Of a stretch of DNA of 23,086 bases, positions 1-7,533 are shown piece after piece; the stretch's first letter is position 1; every line of letters starts with the position of its first letter. Location: contig DASVCS010000052.1 in assembly GCA_036381495.1 (NCBI GenBank), positions 1 to 23,086 on the forward strand, in the 5' to 3' direction. Position numbers and translations under genes: made by a program. This DNA is from DASVCS01 sp036381495. Its GTDB lineage: Bacteria > Gemmatimonadota > Gemmatimonadetes > Longimicrobiales > RSA9. Under the pieces are notes generated by a model. The model was not told the DNA's origin and ran no database searches. It saw only the letters and a program-made list of their open reading frames with translations.

Positions 1-1040
1 AGCGTGGCGGTGGGGTTCCCGCTCGGACCCGCCGTCCGCACCGTGCAGACGGTGCGCGTGCTACTCGCCTCGCCTGAGTAGCTGCCGCGGCCCGGCAGCA
101 CGGTCTTCATGGTCGCGCCGAGCGCCTCGGCACGGGCAAGAAACGCGGCCGTGCCCTCGGGCGTCTGCTCCTCGAGCGACTGCGTGATCCGCGTCTCGCT
201 GTCATCCACGGCCAGAAAGATCACGCTAACTGTGAAGGGGTCCTCGGCAGGCGTCGTCTGGAGCGGGATCTTGAAGGCGAAGGTGACCACGCCGTCGAAC
301 TGGTTCTCGCCCGGGCTCGCGGGCAGCGTGCGCGTGGTCGTGCTCGTCGCACGGCGCACGACGAAGCCGTAGGGGAGGAGTTCGACCCCCGGTCCCACGG
401 GGATCTCCGTCAGCTCGCTCTCCTCGAACACCTGGAGCACGTCCGGGCCGGTGATCAGCTCATCGCTGCCCGGCGCCTGCTCGACCCCGCCGGTGGGCAT
501 GACCTGCACGGCGATGGTATCAGCGGCCGGAGAGCCGTCGAAGCGATAGAGCCGGGAGATCGCGGTGCCGTCGATCGTGCTCGCCGTGCTCGCCGCGACG
601 AAGGTCAGGTTCGTGCGCTCGGTGCCGTAGGCGTTGCCGTCCTGGTCCGCGTTCCGCACGCGGAAGGTGGCGTAGACGTATCGCACGCCGCCATCCCCGC
701 GCGTGCCGCGCGTGAACGAGCCGGTGAAGTAGCGCTCGAGCTGGATGCCGCCGCTCGGATCCCCGCCGGCGGGCGTGAGGTCGAGGCTCGGCCCCGACGC
801 CCCGGAGGAAATGCGGCCTCCGGGCAGGACCGGGTGCACGCTCGCACTCGGGGTGGGCGAGCCGATGTCGGAGATCGTGATCTCCACGAGACCGAGGGCG
901 CGGCTCTCCGGAGCCGGGCGGGCGCCATCGTCGTCTCCAGGATGGAGCGGCGAGTCAGCGGTGCACGCGGCGGCCCAGAGCACGAAAAGCGGCAGCAGCG
1001 CGCGCCGGAGCGGCGTGGCAATTCGCGAATCGTTGCGCAA
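1..1040 (-). CDS. Putative secreted lipoprotein, 3' end beyond window
   Basis: An open minus-strand frame of at least 346 codons runs without a stop to the left edge, so the C-terminus is missing. From a TTG at 1040 it begins MRNDSR, followed by an Arg-Arg pair, a hydrophobic stretch (about residues 14-25) and a lipobox-like WAAAC with Cys26, so a lipidated, exported protein is likely. The mature part opens with an acidic Asp/Gly-rich linker and continues with Thr/Ser/Val-rich alternating segments, such as VRYVYATFRVRNAD and PFTVSVIFLAVDD, that look like beta-sandwich (Ig- or fibronectin-like) structure. No catalytic motif is visible and I do not recognise the family. Start choice is weak: TTG, no clear ribosome-binding site, frame open upstream. 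GC-rich third codon positions support coding. It lies downstream of sdhB but is functionally unrelated to it. Confidence 0.6.
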   Translation of the reverse strand, partial: MRNDSRIATPLRRALLPLFVLWAAACTADSPLHPGDDDGARPAPESRALGLVEITISDIGSPTPSASVHPVLPGGRISSGASGPSLDLTPAGGDPSGGIQLERYFTGSFTRGTRGDGGVRYVYATFRVRNADQDGNAYGTERTNLTFVAASTASTIDGTAISRLYRFDGSPAADTIAVQVMPTGGVEQAPGSDELITGPDVLQVFEESELTEIPVGPGVELLPYGFVVRRATSTTTRTLPASPGENQFDGVVTFAFKIPLQTTPAEDPFTVSVIFLAVDDSETRITQSLEEQTPEGTAAFLARAEALGATMKTVLPGRGSYSGEASSTRTVCTVRTAGPSGNPTAT

Positions 1041-1199
1041 TGTCCGAGTTGGTTCGGGTTGAACTCGTCTAGCGGTGGGTCGGCCGGTGCCGCTCCCGTG
1101 GCGAGGCCAGTGGCTGAACCACGGCGTGTATCATGGCACCCTCTCTTCCGAGGCGGTGGCCCACGACCGGCAACAGGCGACCCGCGTCTCCGCGTCGAC
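1041..1199. other. Intergenic region, sdhB to lipoprotein gene
   Basis: This 159-base gap follows the sdhB stop. I see no strong terminator hairpin and no convincing -35/-10 pair for the lipoprotein gene. A 21-codon open frame beginning MIHAVVQ lies here on the minus strand, but has no ribosome-binding site or similarity I can name. Confidence 0.4.
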
Positions 1200-1907
1200 T
1201 CACGTCGTGGTCTCTTTGTACAGGATCGCCTGCTTGACCTCGCCGATCGCCTTCGTGATCTGGATCTCGCGCGGGCAGGCCACGGTGCAGTTGTAGATGG
1301 TGCGGCAGCGCCAGACGCCATCCCGCCGGTTCATGATCGAGAGGCGCTCGTCCGTGGCGCGGTCGCGCGAGTCGAAGATGAAGCGGTGGGCGTTGACGAT
1401 GGCGGCGGGTCCGACGAACCGATCGTTGGCCCAGAACGAGGGACACGCGGTGGTACACGCAGCGCAGAGGATGCACTTGGTCGTGTCATCGAAGCGCTCG
1501 CGCTCCTCGATGGACTGGATCCGCTCGCGTCCGTCCGGCACCGGCTCGTCGTTGATCAGGTACGGCAGGACGGAGCGGTACTGGTCGAAGAACGGATCCA
1601 TGTCGACGACCAGGTCCTTGATGACGGCAAAGCCGAGCAGCGGCTCGATGGTGACCTTCTCGCCCACGTCCCGCATGAGCACCTTGCAGGCGAGCGCGTT
1701 GGCGCCGTTGATGCGCATGGCATCGGAGCCGCAGACGCCGTGGGCGCAGGAGCGGCGATAGGTCAGCGAGCCGTCCTGGTACCACTTGATCTGGTTGAGG
1801 CCATCCAGCACGCGGTCGGTCGGCTCGACTTCGACCTCGTACTCGCGGTAGCTCGGCTTGCGGTCGCGCGCCGGGTCGTAACGCTGGATGCGGAACGTCG
1901 CTTTCAT
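1200..1907 (-). CDS. sdhB: Succinate dehydrogenase iron-sulfur subunit
   Basis: SdhB passes electrons from the SdhA flavin to the membrane quinone site of complex II. The 235-residue protein has the expected two-domain layout. In the N-terminal ferredoxin domain the [2Fe-2S] ligands are C54, C59, D62 and C74, in a CAHGVCGSD motif; the Asp third ligand is as in E. coli SdhB. In the C-terminal domain C145, C148, C151 and C211 fit the [4Fe-4S] cluster, and C155, C201 and C207 fit the [3Fe-4S] cluster. Length matches the family. The ATG directly abuts the sdhA stop (no spacer), so translation is probably coupled; no clear Shine-Dalgarno is visible. It is the last gene of the mdh-sdhCDAB cluster. 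Confidence 0.97.
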   Translation of the reverse strand: MKATFRIQRYDPARDRKPSYREYEVEVEPTDRVLDGLNQIKWYQDGSLTYRRSCAHGVCGSDAMRINGANALACKVLMRDVGEKVTIEPLLGFAVIKDLVVDMDPFFDQYRSVLPYLINDEPVPDGRERIQSIEERERFDDTTKCILCAACTTACPSFWANDRFVGPAAIVNAHRFIFDSRDRATDERLSIMNRRDGVWRCRTIYNCTVACPREIQITKAIGEVKQAILYKETTT

Positions 1908-3647
1908 TCAGTACACGCGTTCTTTCGGTTGGAACTTCGTGATCACCACCGGCTTGTAGCGGATCTCGACGCCTCCGTCCGCGCCGCGGTAGGCCAGCGT
2001 GTGCTTGAGCCATTCGGCGTCGTTGCGCTTCGGGTAGTCCTCGCGCGAGTGCGCGCCCCGGCTTTCGGTGCGGTTCAGCGCGCAGACGGCGGTGACTTCC
2101 GCGAGGTCGAGGAGCGAGCCCAGCTCCCAGGTCTCGAGCAGGTCGGTGTTGAACACACGGCCCTGGTCCTGTACCCGCACGTGGCGGTAACGCTCCTTCA
2201 ATGCGCGGACGGCATCGATGGCCGCGCGCAGCGTCGCATCCTCACGGAAGACGCCGACGTTGTCCATCATGACGTCCTGCAACTCCTGCCGGATGCGGGC
2301 GGCCACCTCGTCGCCCTTGTTGCCGAGCAGTCGTTCGATCTCGGCGATGGCCGGCTCCGCCGCATCGCCGGGGAGCGGTGCCAGGTCGGTCTCCCGGCAG
2401 AACCTGGCCACGTCCCGTCCCGCGCGCCGGCCGAAGACCACCAGGTCCAGCAGCGAGTTCGTCCCGAGGCGGTTCGCTCCGTGCACGCTGACGCAGGCGC
2501 ACTCGCCGGCGGCGTAGAGGCCCGGGAGCGGCGTGCCGCGGTCGTCGATGACCACCCGGCCATTCACATCGGTCGGGATCCCGCCCATCGCGTAGTGCGC
2601 CGTCGGCTGGATCGGAATCGGCTGCTCGGCCGGGTCGATCCCCAGGTAGGTGCGGCAGAAGTCGCTGATGTCCGGGAGCTTCGTCTCGACGACGTCGCGG
2701 CCGAGGTGCGTGGCGTCCAGGTAGACGTACCGCTGCCCGTTGATGCCGCGCCCCTCGCGGATCTCGCGGTAGATCGCGCGCGAGACCACGTCCCGGCTGG
2801 CCAGGTCCTTCATGGTCGGCGCATACCGCTCCATGAAGCGCTCGCCCTCGCTGTTGCGCAGCACGCCGCCTTCTCCGCGCACTCCTTCCGTGATGAGGAT
2901 CCCCATCTTGTAGATCCCCGTCGGGTGGAACTGGAAGAACTCCATGTCCTCGAGCGGGATGCCGCGGCGGTAGAGCACCGCTGCGCCATCGCCCGTGAAG
3001 GCGTGGGCGTTCGAGGTGACGGAGAACATCCGGCCATGCCCGCCCGTCGCGAAGAGCACCGCCTTCGTGTGGAAGACGTGGATGTCGCCCGTCCGGATCT
3101 GGTAGGCGACGACGCCCGCGCAGCGGCCCTCGCTCAGGATGACGTCGATGACCTGATACTCATCGTAGAAGGTGACGTCGTTCTTGATGCACTGCTGGTA
3201 GAGCGTCTGGAGGATCATGTGGCCGGTGCGGTCGGCCGCGTAGCAGCTCCGCCGGACGGGCCCCTCGCCGAAGTGGTGCGAGTGGCCGCCGAAGCGGCGC
3301 TGCGCGATCCGCCCATCCTCCGTGCGGGAGAACGGCAGCCCCATGTTCTCGAGTTCGATGACCACCTCGGGCGCCTCGCGACACATGATCTCGATCGCAT
3401 CCTGATCGCCCAGGTAGTCGCTCCCCTTGACGGTGTCGAAGGCGTGCCACTCGGGGTTGTCCTCCTCGAGGTTGCCGAGTGCCGCGCCGATTCCGCCCTG
3501 CGCCGCGCCCGTGTGAGAACGGCTCGGGTAGAGCTTCGAGATCACCGCGGCATTGATCTTCCCGGCGCGGGTCAGGCTGAGCGCGGCCATGAGCCCTGCC
3601 CCGCCGCCGCCGACGACGACTGCGTCGTATACGTGCGTGTGGATCAT
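1908..3647 (-). CDS. sdhA: Succinate dehydrogenase flavoprotein subunit
   Basis: SdhA oxidises succinate to fumarate at a covalent FAD. The 579-residue protein starts MIHTHVYDAVVVGGGGAG, giving the dinucleotide-binding glycine cluster at residues 13-18. H45 in SRSHTGAAQGG is the expected FAD-linking histidine. Active-site residues corresponding to the E. coli set are visible: H241 (HPTG), R285 (ASRDVVSR), H351 (HYAMGG) and R393 (GANRLGTNS). The frame is open 113 codons further upstream, but the ATG at 3647 is chosen because it overlaps the sdhD stop in an ATGA and lies seven codons before the FAD-binding beta strand; the upstream part is antisense-like Arg/Leu-rich and overlaps sdhD. Confidence 0.97.
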   Translation of the reverse strand: MIHTHVYDAVVVGGGGAGLMAALSLTRAGKINAAVISKLYPSRSHTGAAQGGIGAALGNLEEDNPEWHAFDTVKGSDYLGDQDAIEIMCREAPEVVIELENMGLPFSRTEDGRIAQRRFGGHSHHFGEGPVRRSCYAADRTGHMILQTLYQQCIKNDVTFYDEYQVIDVILSEGRCAGVVAYQIRTGDIHVFHTKAVLFATGGHGRMFSVTSNAHAFTGDGAAVLYRRGIPLEDMEFFQFHPTGIYKMGILITEGVRGEGGVLRNSEGERFMERYAPTMKDLASRDVVSRAIYREIREGRGINGQRYVYLDATHLGRDVVETKLPDISDFCRTYLGIDPAEQPIPIQPTAHYAMGGIPTDVNGRVVIDDRGTPLPGLYAAGECACVSVHGANRLGTNSLLDLVVFGRRAGRDVARFCRETDLAPLPGDAAEPAIAEIERLLGNKGDEVAARIRQELQDVMMDNVGVFREDATLRAAIDAVRALKERYRHVRVQDQGRVFNTDLLETWELGSLLDLAEVTAVCALNRTESRGAHSREDYPKRNDAEWLKHTLAYRGADGGVEIRYKPVVITKFQPKERVY

Positions 3648-4060
3648 GGGAGCGCGGTCGTCAGGGTTTCCGGCGTGAAGGTGAAGATGATGAAGGCGCC
3701 GATGCCGAGCAGGAGCACGTAGGCCACGAAGACCACGGCCTTCGTGGCGACCAGGAAGCCCGGCGAGTGCAGGTAGTCGTTGAGTACGTAGCGGAATCCA
3801 TTCATCCCGTGGGTCAGCGCGAAGAGGAGCAGGAAGAAGTCGAAGACCCGCCAGAGCGGGTTGGCCCAGCGCTCCGCGACGACCATGAAGTCGATGTTGT
3901 CGACGCCGATCACGAAGTGCATGTAGAACAGGTGGAAGACGGCGATCCCCAGCAGGATCACGCCGGAGATCCGCATGAAGATCCACGAGTAGAGTTCGAG
4001 GTTTCCGCGCGGGACGCGGCCGCGCCGGTTCACGAACGCGCGGTTCAGGTTCGAGTTCAT
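3644..4060 (-). CDS. sdhD: Succinate dehydrogenase membrane anchor subunit D
   Basis: This is a 138-residue membrane protein with three hydrophobic helices (roughly residues 28-50, 68-92 and 102-126). H84 in the THGMNGFRYV motif is the likely heme b ligand, and the R30-I-S-G segment near the first helix resembles the quinone-site Ser/Arg region. It forms the complex II anchor with SdhC. It starts one base after the sdhC stop and its stop overlaps the sdhA ATG by four bases. C versus D is assigned from order and from resemblance to the second anchor gene of Thermus/actinobacterial-type operons; the anchors are divergent, so the exact label is less certain than the role. Confidence 0.88.
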   Translation of the reverse strand: MNSNLNRAFVNRRGRVPRGNLELYSWIFMRISGVILLGIAVFHLFYMHFVIGVDNIDFMVVAERWANPLWRVFDFFLLLFALTHGMNGFRYVLNDYLHSPGFLVATKAVVFVAYVLLLGIGAFIIFTFTPETLTTALP

Positions 4061-4061
4061 C

Positions 4062-4466
4062 TCAGTGTCCGAAGAGGGGCAGGAGGAACCGGTACGCCCC
4101 CCACAGGAAAACGGGGAGGAAGATCGCCGCCTCGATGCGGATGAGCGTACGCTCGTACGGCCACGTCTTGGGCCAGAAGTCCTGGATGATGATGCGCGCG
4201 CCGTTGACCGCGTGGAAGAGGAGGCCGAAGAGCAGGAACACGGTCAGGATCCGTCCCCACCACGCGTGATAGATGATCAGCAGCTCGTCGAAGACACCGG
4301 GACCGAAGCCGAGCGTGAAGATGTCCACGATGTGGAGCGCCAGGAAGAGCAGGACGCCGAGCCCCGTCGTGCGGTGGAGGAGCCAGGCGAGCATCCCTTC
4401 GCGCCCGCGATAGCGGAGTCCCTCGAGAATGGGCGAGCCGCGCCGATACACCGTTCGTGTCGCCAT
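4062..4466 (-). CDS. sdhC: Succinate dehydrogenase cytochrome b subunit C
   Basis: This 134-residue protein has three predicted transmembrane helices (about 34-52, 70-93 and 108-130). The H31-R32-T-T-G motif before helix 1 and H85 in FHAVNGARIIIQDF are characteristic of SdhC anchors; H85 is the expected heme ligand. It anchors SdhAB and helps form the quinone-reduction site. The ATG lies 7 bases after the mdh stop with no obvious Shine-Dalgarno, consistent with re-initiation in an mdh-sdhCDAB transcript. Confidence 0.9.
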   Translation of the reverse strand: MATRTVYRRGSPILEGLRYRGREGMLAWLLHRTTGLGVLLFLALHIVDIFTLGFGPGVFDELLIIYHAWWGRILTVFLLFGLLFHAVNGARIIIQDFWPKTWPYERTLIRIEAAIFLPVFLWGAYRFLLPLFGH

Positions 4467-4473
4467 GAAAGTG

Positions 4474-5400
4474 TCAGCCGAGTAGCGCCATGGTTTCCGT
4501 GACCGCCTGCGCGGAGCGATGCAGCGCGGCGCGCTCCGCGTCGGTCAGCTCGACCTCGAGGATCTGCTGGAGCCCGCCCGCGCCGAGCTTGCAGGGGACG
4601 CCGAGGAAGAGCCCATCGAGGCCGAATTCGCCTTGCAGCCACGCGGAACACGGAAGAATCCGGCGCTTGTCCCGGACGATCGCTTCCGCCATCTGGACGG
4701 CCGCCGCGGCGGGCGCGTAGTAGGCGCTCCCCGTCTTGAGCAGGCCGACGATTTCCGCGCCTCCCTTGCGGGTCCGCTCGACGAGTGCGTCGATGCGGTC
4801 CTGCGCCAGGAGCTGCGTGAGCGGGATCCCGCTGACCGTGGTGTAGGAGGCGAGCGGCACCATGGTGTCGCCGTGGCCGCCGAGCACCAGCGCCTGAATG
4901 TCTTCGACGCTGACGTCCAGCTCGGCGGCAATGAACGAGCGGTAGCGCGCGGTGTCCAGCACGCCGGCCATCCCGATGATGCGCTCGCGCGGGAACCCCG
5001 TCGTCTGCTTGCAGACGTACGCCATCACGTCGAGCGGATTCGAGACCATGATGACGATCGCGTCCGGCGATGATTCGCGGATCTGTTCGGAGACCTGCCG
5101 GACGATCCCGGCGTTCGTCTTGAGCAGGTCTTCGCGACTCATCCCGGGCTTGCGCGCGATCCCGGCCGTCACGATGACGAGGTCCGAGGAGGCCGTTTCC
5201 GCGTAGTCGTTCGTGCCGATCACGCGCGCATCGAACCCCTCGATCGGCGCGGACTCCCACTGATCGAGCGCCTTCCCCTGCGGAATCCCCTCGGCGATGT
5301 CCACCATGACGACCTGCCGCGCCAACTCGCGGCGCGCGAGTCCCTGCGCCGTGGTCGCCCCCACGTGCCCCGCACCCACCACCGTGATCTTGTCAACCAT
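4474..5400 (-). CDS. mdh: Malate dehydrogenase (NAD-dependent)
   Basis: Mdh interconverts malate and oxaloacetate. The 308-residue protein is of the LDH-like MDH type. It begins MVDKITVVGAGHVG with the NAD-binding glycines, and D34 at the end of beta-2 favours NAD. The mobile loop IARKPGMSR carries R83 and R89; Arg rather than Gln at the specificity position indicates malate rather than lactate. N121, D149, R152 and H176 (GGHGD) complete the active site. The ATG at 5400 is preferred to the in-frame TTG at 5448 because that TTG overlaps the predicted -10 element and the glycine-rich fold starts at once from the ATG. It is the first gene of the mdh-sdhCDAB cluster, pairing two consecutive TCA-cycle steps around fumarase. 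Confidence 0.96.
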   Translation of the reverse strand: MVDKITVVGAGHVGATTAQGLARRELARQVVMVDIAEGIPQGKALDQWESAPIEGFDARVIGTNDYAETASSDLVIVTAGIARKPGMSREDLLKTNAGIVRQVSEQIRESSPDAIVIMVSNPLDVMAYVCKQTTGFPRERIIGMAGVLDTARYRSFIAAELDVSVEDIQALVLGGHGDTMVPLASYTTVSGIPLTQLLAQDRIDALVERTRKGGAEIVGLLKTGSAYYAPAAAAVQMAEAIVRDKRRILPCSAWLQGEFGLDGLFLGVPCKLGAGGLQQILEVELTDAERAALHRSAQAVTETMALLG

Positions 5401-5446
5401 CGCAACACCCGAACGGGAAATTGTTGGCTTCGTGTTACGGTCGGGC

Positions 5447-5475
5447 AAACTACGGGCGGGCTAGAGGGCTGTCAA
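5447..5475 (-). promoter_or_regulatory. Predicted promoter of mdh-sdhCDAB
   Basis: On the minus strand a perfect TTGACA (5475-5470) is followed by a 17-base spacer and TAGTTT (5452-5447). The start site would be near 5440, giving a leader of about 40 bases before the mdh ATG. No experimental support. Confidence 0.6.
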
Positions 5476-5481
5476 CGACAG

Positions 5482-5512
5482 GGGCCGGGTCCGGCGCTTG
5501 GGCCGGGTCCGG
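5482..5512. repeat. 13-bp direct repeat upstream of the mdh promoter
   Basis: GGGCCGGGTCCGG occurs at 5482-5494 and again, identical, at 5500-5512 (18-base period). The pair lies 7-37 bases upstream of the mdh -35 element. It could be an operator or simply GC-rich duplication. Confidence 0.5.
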
Positions 5513-5540
5513 GGCGGGGAAAGAGGGCACCGGAGCGTGG

Positions 5541-5558
5541 CGCGCCGGCCGGGGCGCG
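5541..5558 (-). terminator. Possible moaA terminator hairpin
   Basis: CGCGCC (5541-5546) pairs with GGCGCG (5553-5558) across a six-base loop, 14 bases past the moaA stop. No U-tract follows on the minus strand, so this is only terminator-like. Confidence 0.35.
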
Positions 5559-5572
5559 GCATCCGTCCAGCG

Positions 5573-6616
5573 TCAGCCGCCGACCTGAGAGAGCGCGACG
5601 AGGCCGCCGGAACCGGTGCTCCGGCCCTGGACGAGCCGGTGGCGTTCCGGCTTGATGGCGAGAGTCTGCCGGATCAGCGGTTCGAGCGCCTCGCCGCGGC
5701 GGAGCGGCCCGCGCAGATCCGTCTGGAGCTCGCCGAAGAGGCAGGGGCGGAGCTGGCCATCGGCGGTCAGCCGCATCCGGTTGCACTGCGCGCAGTAGTT
5801 GTGGCTCATGGGCGTGATCACGCCCACGGTCCCCGGCGCGCCGGCGTACTGGAAGTAGGCGGCCGGCCCGTTGCCGGGAGGGCCGGCGATCGGGTGGAGC
5901 GCGCCGAGCCGGCGGATCCGATCGAGGATCTCGGAGGCGGGAATGTACGCATCCGCCGAGAGGCCCAGGTTGGCGCCCACCGGCATCACCTCGATGAAGC
6001 GGACGTGCCACGGCCGTTCGAGCGTGATGCGCGCGAAGTCCTCGAGTTCGTCGTCGTTGCGGCCGCGCATGACGACGGTGTTGATCTTGAGCGGCGCGAA
6101 CCCGGCCCGTTCGGCGGCATCGAGCCCGTCGAGGATGCGGCGGTGCGCGCCCGGCCGCCGCGCGATGGCATCGATCCGCTCCGGCCGCAGCGAGTCCAGG
6201 GAAACGTTGATCCGCGCAACGCCGGCCTCGCGCAGCTCTCGGGCCAGTGGCGCGAGCAGGACGGCGTTGGTCGAGAGCGCGATGTCCTCGAGGCCGGGGA
6301 TGGCGGCGATGCGCCGGACGAGCGCCGGCAGGTCCCGCCGTACCAACGGCTCGCCGCCGGTGAGGCGGACACGGCGCAGTCCCATCCCGGCGAGCACGCG
6401 GAGGATCTGCTCGATCTCCTCGTAGGAGAGGATCTCCTCGCGGCGCAGCCACGGCAGCCCCTCCTCCGGCATGCAGTAGATGCACCGGAGGTTGCACTTG
6501 TCCGTCACCGAGACCCGCAGGTACTCGATGCGCCGGCCGAAGCCGTCGCGCATGACCTGCGCGCCATCCACGGGTCCACCCCCTCCCGAGCCGACGCCCG
6601 CGCCCGTGGCGCTCAT
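5573..6616 (-). CDS. moaA: GTP 3',8-cyclase (molybdenum cofactor biosynthesis)
   Basis: MoaA is the radical-SAM enzyme that converts GTP to 3',8-cyclo-7,8-dihydro-GTP, the first committed step of molybdopterin synthesis. The 347-residue product has the SAM cluster motif at C41, C45 and C48 (CNLRCIYCM), TGGEP at 86-90, and the C-terminal substrate cluster at C275, C278 and C292 (YCAQCNRMRL). It ends in the conserved Gly-Gly. The ATG at 6616 overlaps the moaE stop in an ATGA, which fixes the start although the frame is open upstream. The first 20 residues are a Gly/Ala-rich extension not seen in E. coli MoaA. moaC, the next enzyme, is not in the window. Confidence 0.95.
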   Translation of the reverse strand: MSATGAGVGSGGGGPVDGAQVMRDGFGRRIEYLRVSVTDKCNLRCIYCMPEEGLPWLRREEILSYEEIEQILRVLAGMGLRRVRLTGGEPLVRRDLPALVRRIAAIPGLEDIALSTNAVLLAPLARELREAGVARINVSLDSLRPERIDAIARRPGAHRRILDGLDAAERAGFAPLKINTVVMRGRNDDELEDFARITLERPWHVRFIEVMPVGANLGLSADAYIPASEILDRIRRLGALHPIAGPPGNGPAAYFQYAGAPGTVGVITPMSHNYCAQCNRMRLTADGQLRPCLFGELQTDLRGPLRRGEALEPLIRQTLAIKPERHRLVQGRSTGSGGLVALSQVGG

Positions 6617-7152
6617 GGCGCCCCCGCCGCACCGCGGGCGCCGTTCCGTACCGCCTCGTGGGATCCGGCGCTCCGGTCGGGCGGACCGGCCCGATCGTGC
6701 GAGCGCGGCCCCGGCGTCGCCGCCCCGGCGACGGGCGGCCGTACGCCTTCGACCCAACCGCTGCGGCCGTCCGCATAGCGCTCCTGCTTCCAGACCGGGA
6801 GCCGCCGCTTGATCTCTTCGATCACGTACCGGCACGCATCGAACGCCTCGGCGCGGTGCGGGCTGGACACCGCGATGGCCACGCTCGCCTCCCCGACCTC
6901 GAGCTCGCCCGTGCGGTGCACCACCGCCAGCCGGTCGGTGCCGAGCCGCGCGGCCGCCTCCTCGGTGATCTCGCGGAGCACCGCCTCCGCCATCGGGACG
7001 TACGCCTCGTAGCGAATGCCGCGCACCGCCGCGCCGTCGTTGTGGTCACGGACGATGCCCAGGAAGAGCAGCGCCGCGCCATCGGCGGCCGCGCCGACTT
7101 CCGCGAGCACGGCCGCGGGATCGAGCGGCGCCCGCGTGATCCAGCTTTTCAC
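6613..7152 (-). CDS. moaE: Molybdopterin synthase catalytic subunit
   Basis: MoaE is the large subunit of molybdopterin synthase and adds two sulfurs to precursor Z from MoaD thiocarboxylate. The 179-residue protein contains RDHNDG near residue 36, HRTGELEVGEASV (about 79-91) and the active-site region IKRRLPVWKQERYADG (about 114-129) with its conserved lysines. The start is a GTG at 7152, preceded 7 bases upstream by GGAGG, which lies inside the end of moaD. E. coli MoaE has 150 residues; here a Pro/Gly/Arg-rich tail of about 40 residues follows WVEGV. The tail ends in the ATGA overlap with moaA, so it seems genuinely translated, but its role is unknown. Confidence 0.94.
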   Translation of the reverse strand: MKSWITRAPLDPAAVLAEVGAAADGAALLFLGIVRDHNDGAAVRGIRYEAYVPMAEAVLREITEEAAARLGTDRLAVVHRTGELEVGEASVAIAVSSPHRAEAFDACRYVIEEIKRRLPVWKQERYADGRSGWVEGVRPPVAGAATPGPRSHDRAGPPDRSAGSHEAVRNGARGAAGAP

Positions 7153-7155
7153 CGG

Positions 7156-7401
7156 TCAGCCTCCGGCCACGGGAGGGAGCAGCGCGACCTCGTCGCCGTC
7201 GCGCAGCACGGTGTCGAGGGGCGCGTACGCCAGATTGACCGCCACGGCCGGCTCCGCCGGCAGGCGGGCGAGCGAGCCGCCGCGGTCGCGTAGCCTCCCG
7301 ATCAGCTCCGCGGCCGTGGCGCCATCCGGCAACTCGACGTCGGTCGCGTCCGTCCCCGCCATGTCCCGGTAGAGCGCGAAGAAATGCAGGCGCACACGCA
7401 T
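7156..7401 (-). CDS. moaD: Molybdopterin synthase sulfur carrier subunit
   Basis: MoaD is a ubiquitin-like sulfur carrier whose C-terminal glycine is thiocarboxylated and donates sulfur at the MoaE active site. The 81-residue protein starts MRVRLHFFALYRDMAG, has the beta-grasp pattern (VAVNLAYAP, GDEVALLPPVAGG) and ends in the diagnostic Gly-Gly. The ATG at 7401 is preferred over the TTG at 7437: that TTG is part of a likely -35 element, and ubiquitin-like folds start directly with this first strand. No Shine-Dalgarno precedes the ATG; the predicted -10 ends 7 bases upstream, so the transcript may be leaderless. moaE follows after 3 bases. Confidence 0.93.
   Translation of the reverse strand: MRVRLHFFALYRDMAGTDATDVELPDGATAAELIGRLRDRGGSLARLPAEPAVAVNLAYAPLDTVLRDGDEVALLPPVAGG
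7160..7164 (-). promoter_or_regulatory. moaE ribosome-binding site inside moaD codons
   Basis: The last moaD codons, GGA GGC TGA, supply GGAGG 7 bases upstream of the moaE GTG. The codons for the functional C-terminal Gly-Gly of MoaD therefore double as the ribosome-binding site of its partner subunit. Confidence 0.75.
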
Positions 7402-7408
7402 GGATCCG

Positions 7409-7437
7409 AAGCTAGGCGCCGATGGGATGGGGAGCAA
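7409..7437 (-). promoter_or_regulatory. Predicted moaDEA promoter (leaderless)
   Basis: TTGCTC (7437-7432), a 17-base spacer and TAGCTT (7414-7409) on the minus strand. The start site would fall at or within a base or two of the moaD ATG at 7401, which also lacks a ribosome-binding site. The -10 resembles those proposed for mdh and pgk. Confidence 0.4.
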
Positions 7438-7501
7438 GGGGCGCGGCCGCCTGGGCCAGGCGACCGCGTCCCTGTGCGCGCCGCGGACGGCCCGGCCACG
7501 C

Positions 7502-7532
7502 GGCGCATCACGCAGCGCATGGATGATGCGCC
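7502..7532 (-). other. Second hairpin downstream of HU
   Basis: GGCGCATCA (7502-7510) pairs perfectly with TGATGCGCC (7524-7532), with a 13-base loop. It follows the stronger hairpin at 7534-7565 on the HU transcript. Part of its right arm could instead pair with 7561-7569. Confidence 0.5.
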
Positions 7533-7533
7533 A

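Noticed and set aside
834..3722. A 962-codon plus-strand open frame opposite sdhA and sdhB.
   Set aside because: It is antisense to genes with complete catalytic motifs; its Asp/Val/Arg/Ala-rich translation is the usual product of high-GC3 DNA read on the other strand.
5401..5448. TTG start for mdh at 5448.
   Set aside because: It overlaps the predicted -10 element, and the added 16 residues are not part of the MDH fold.
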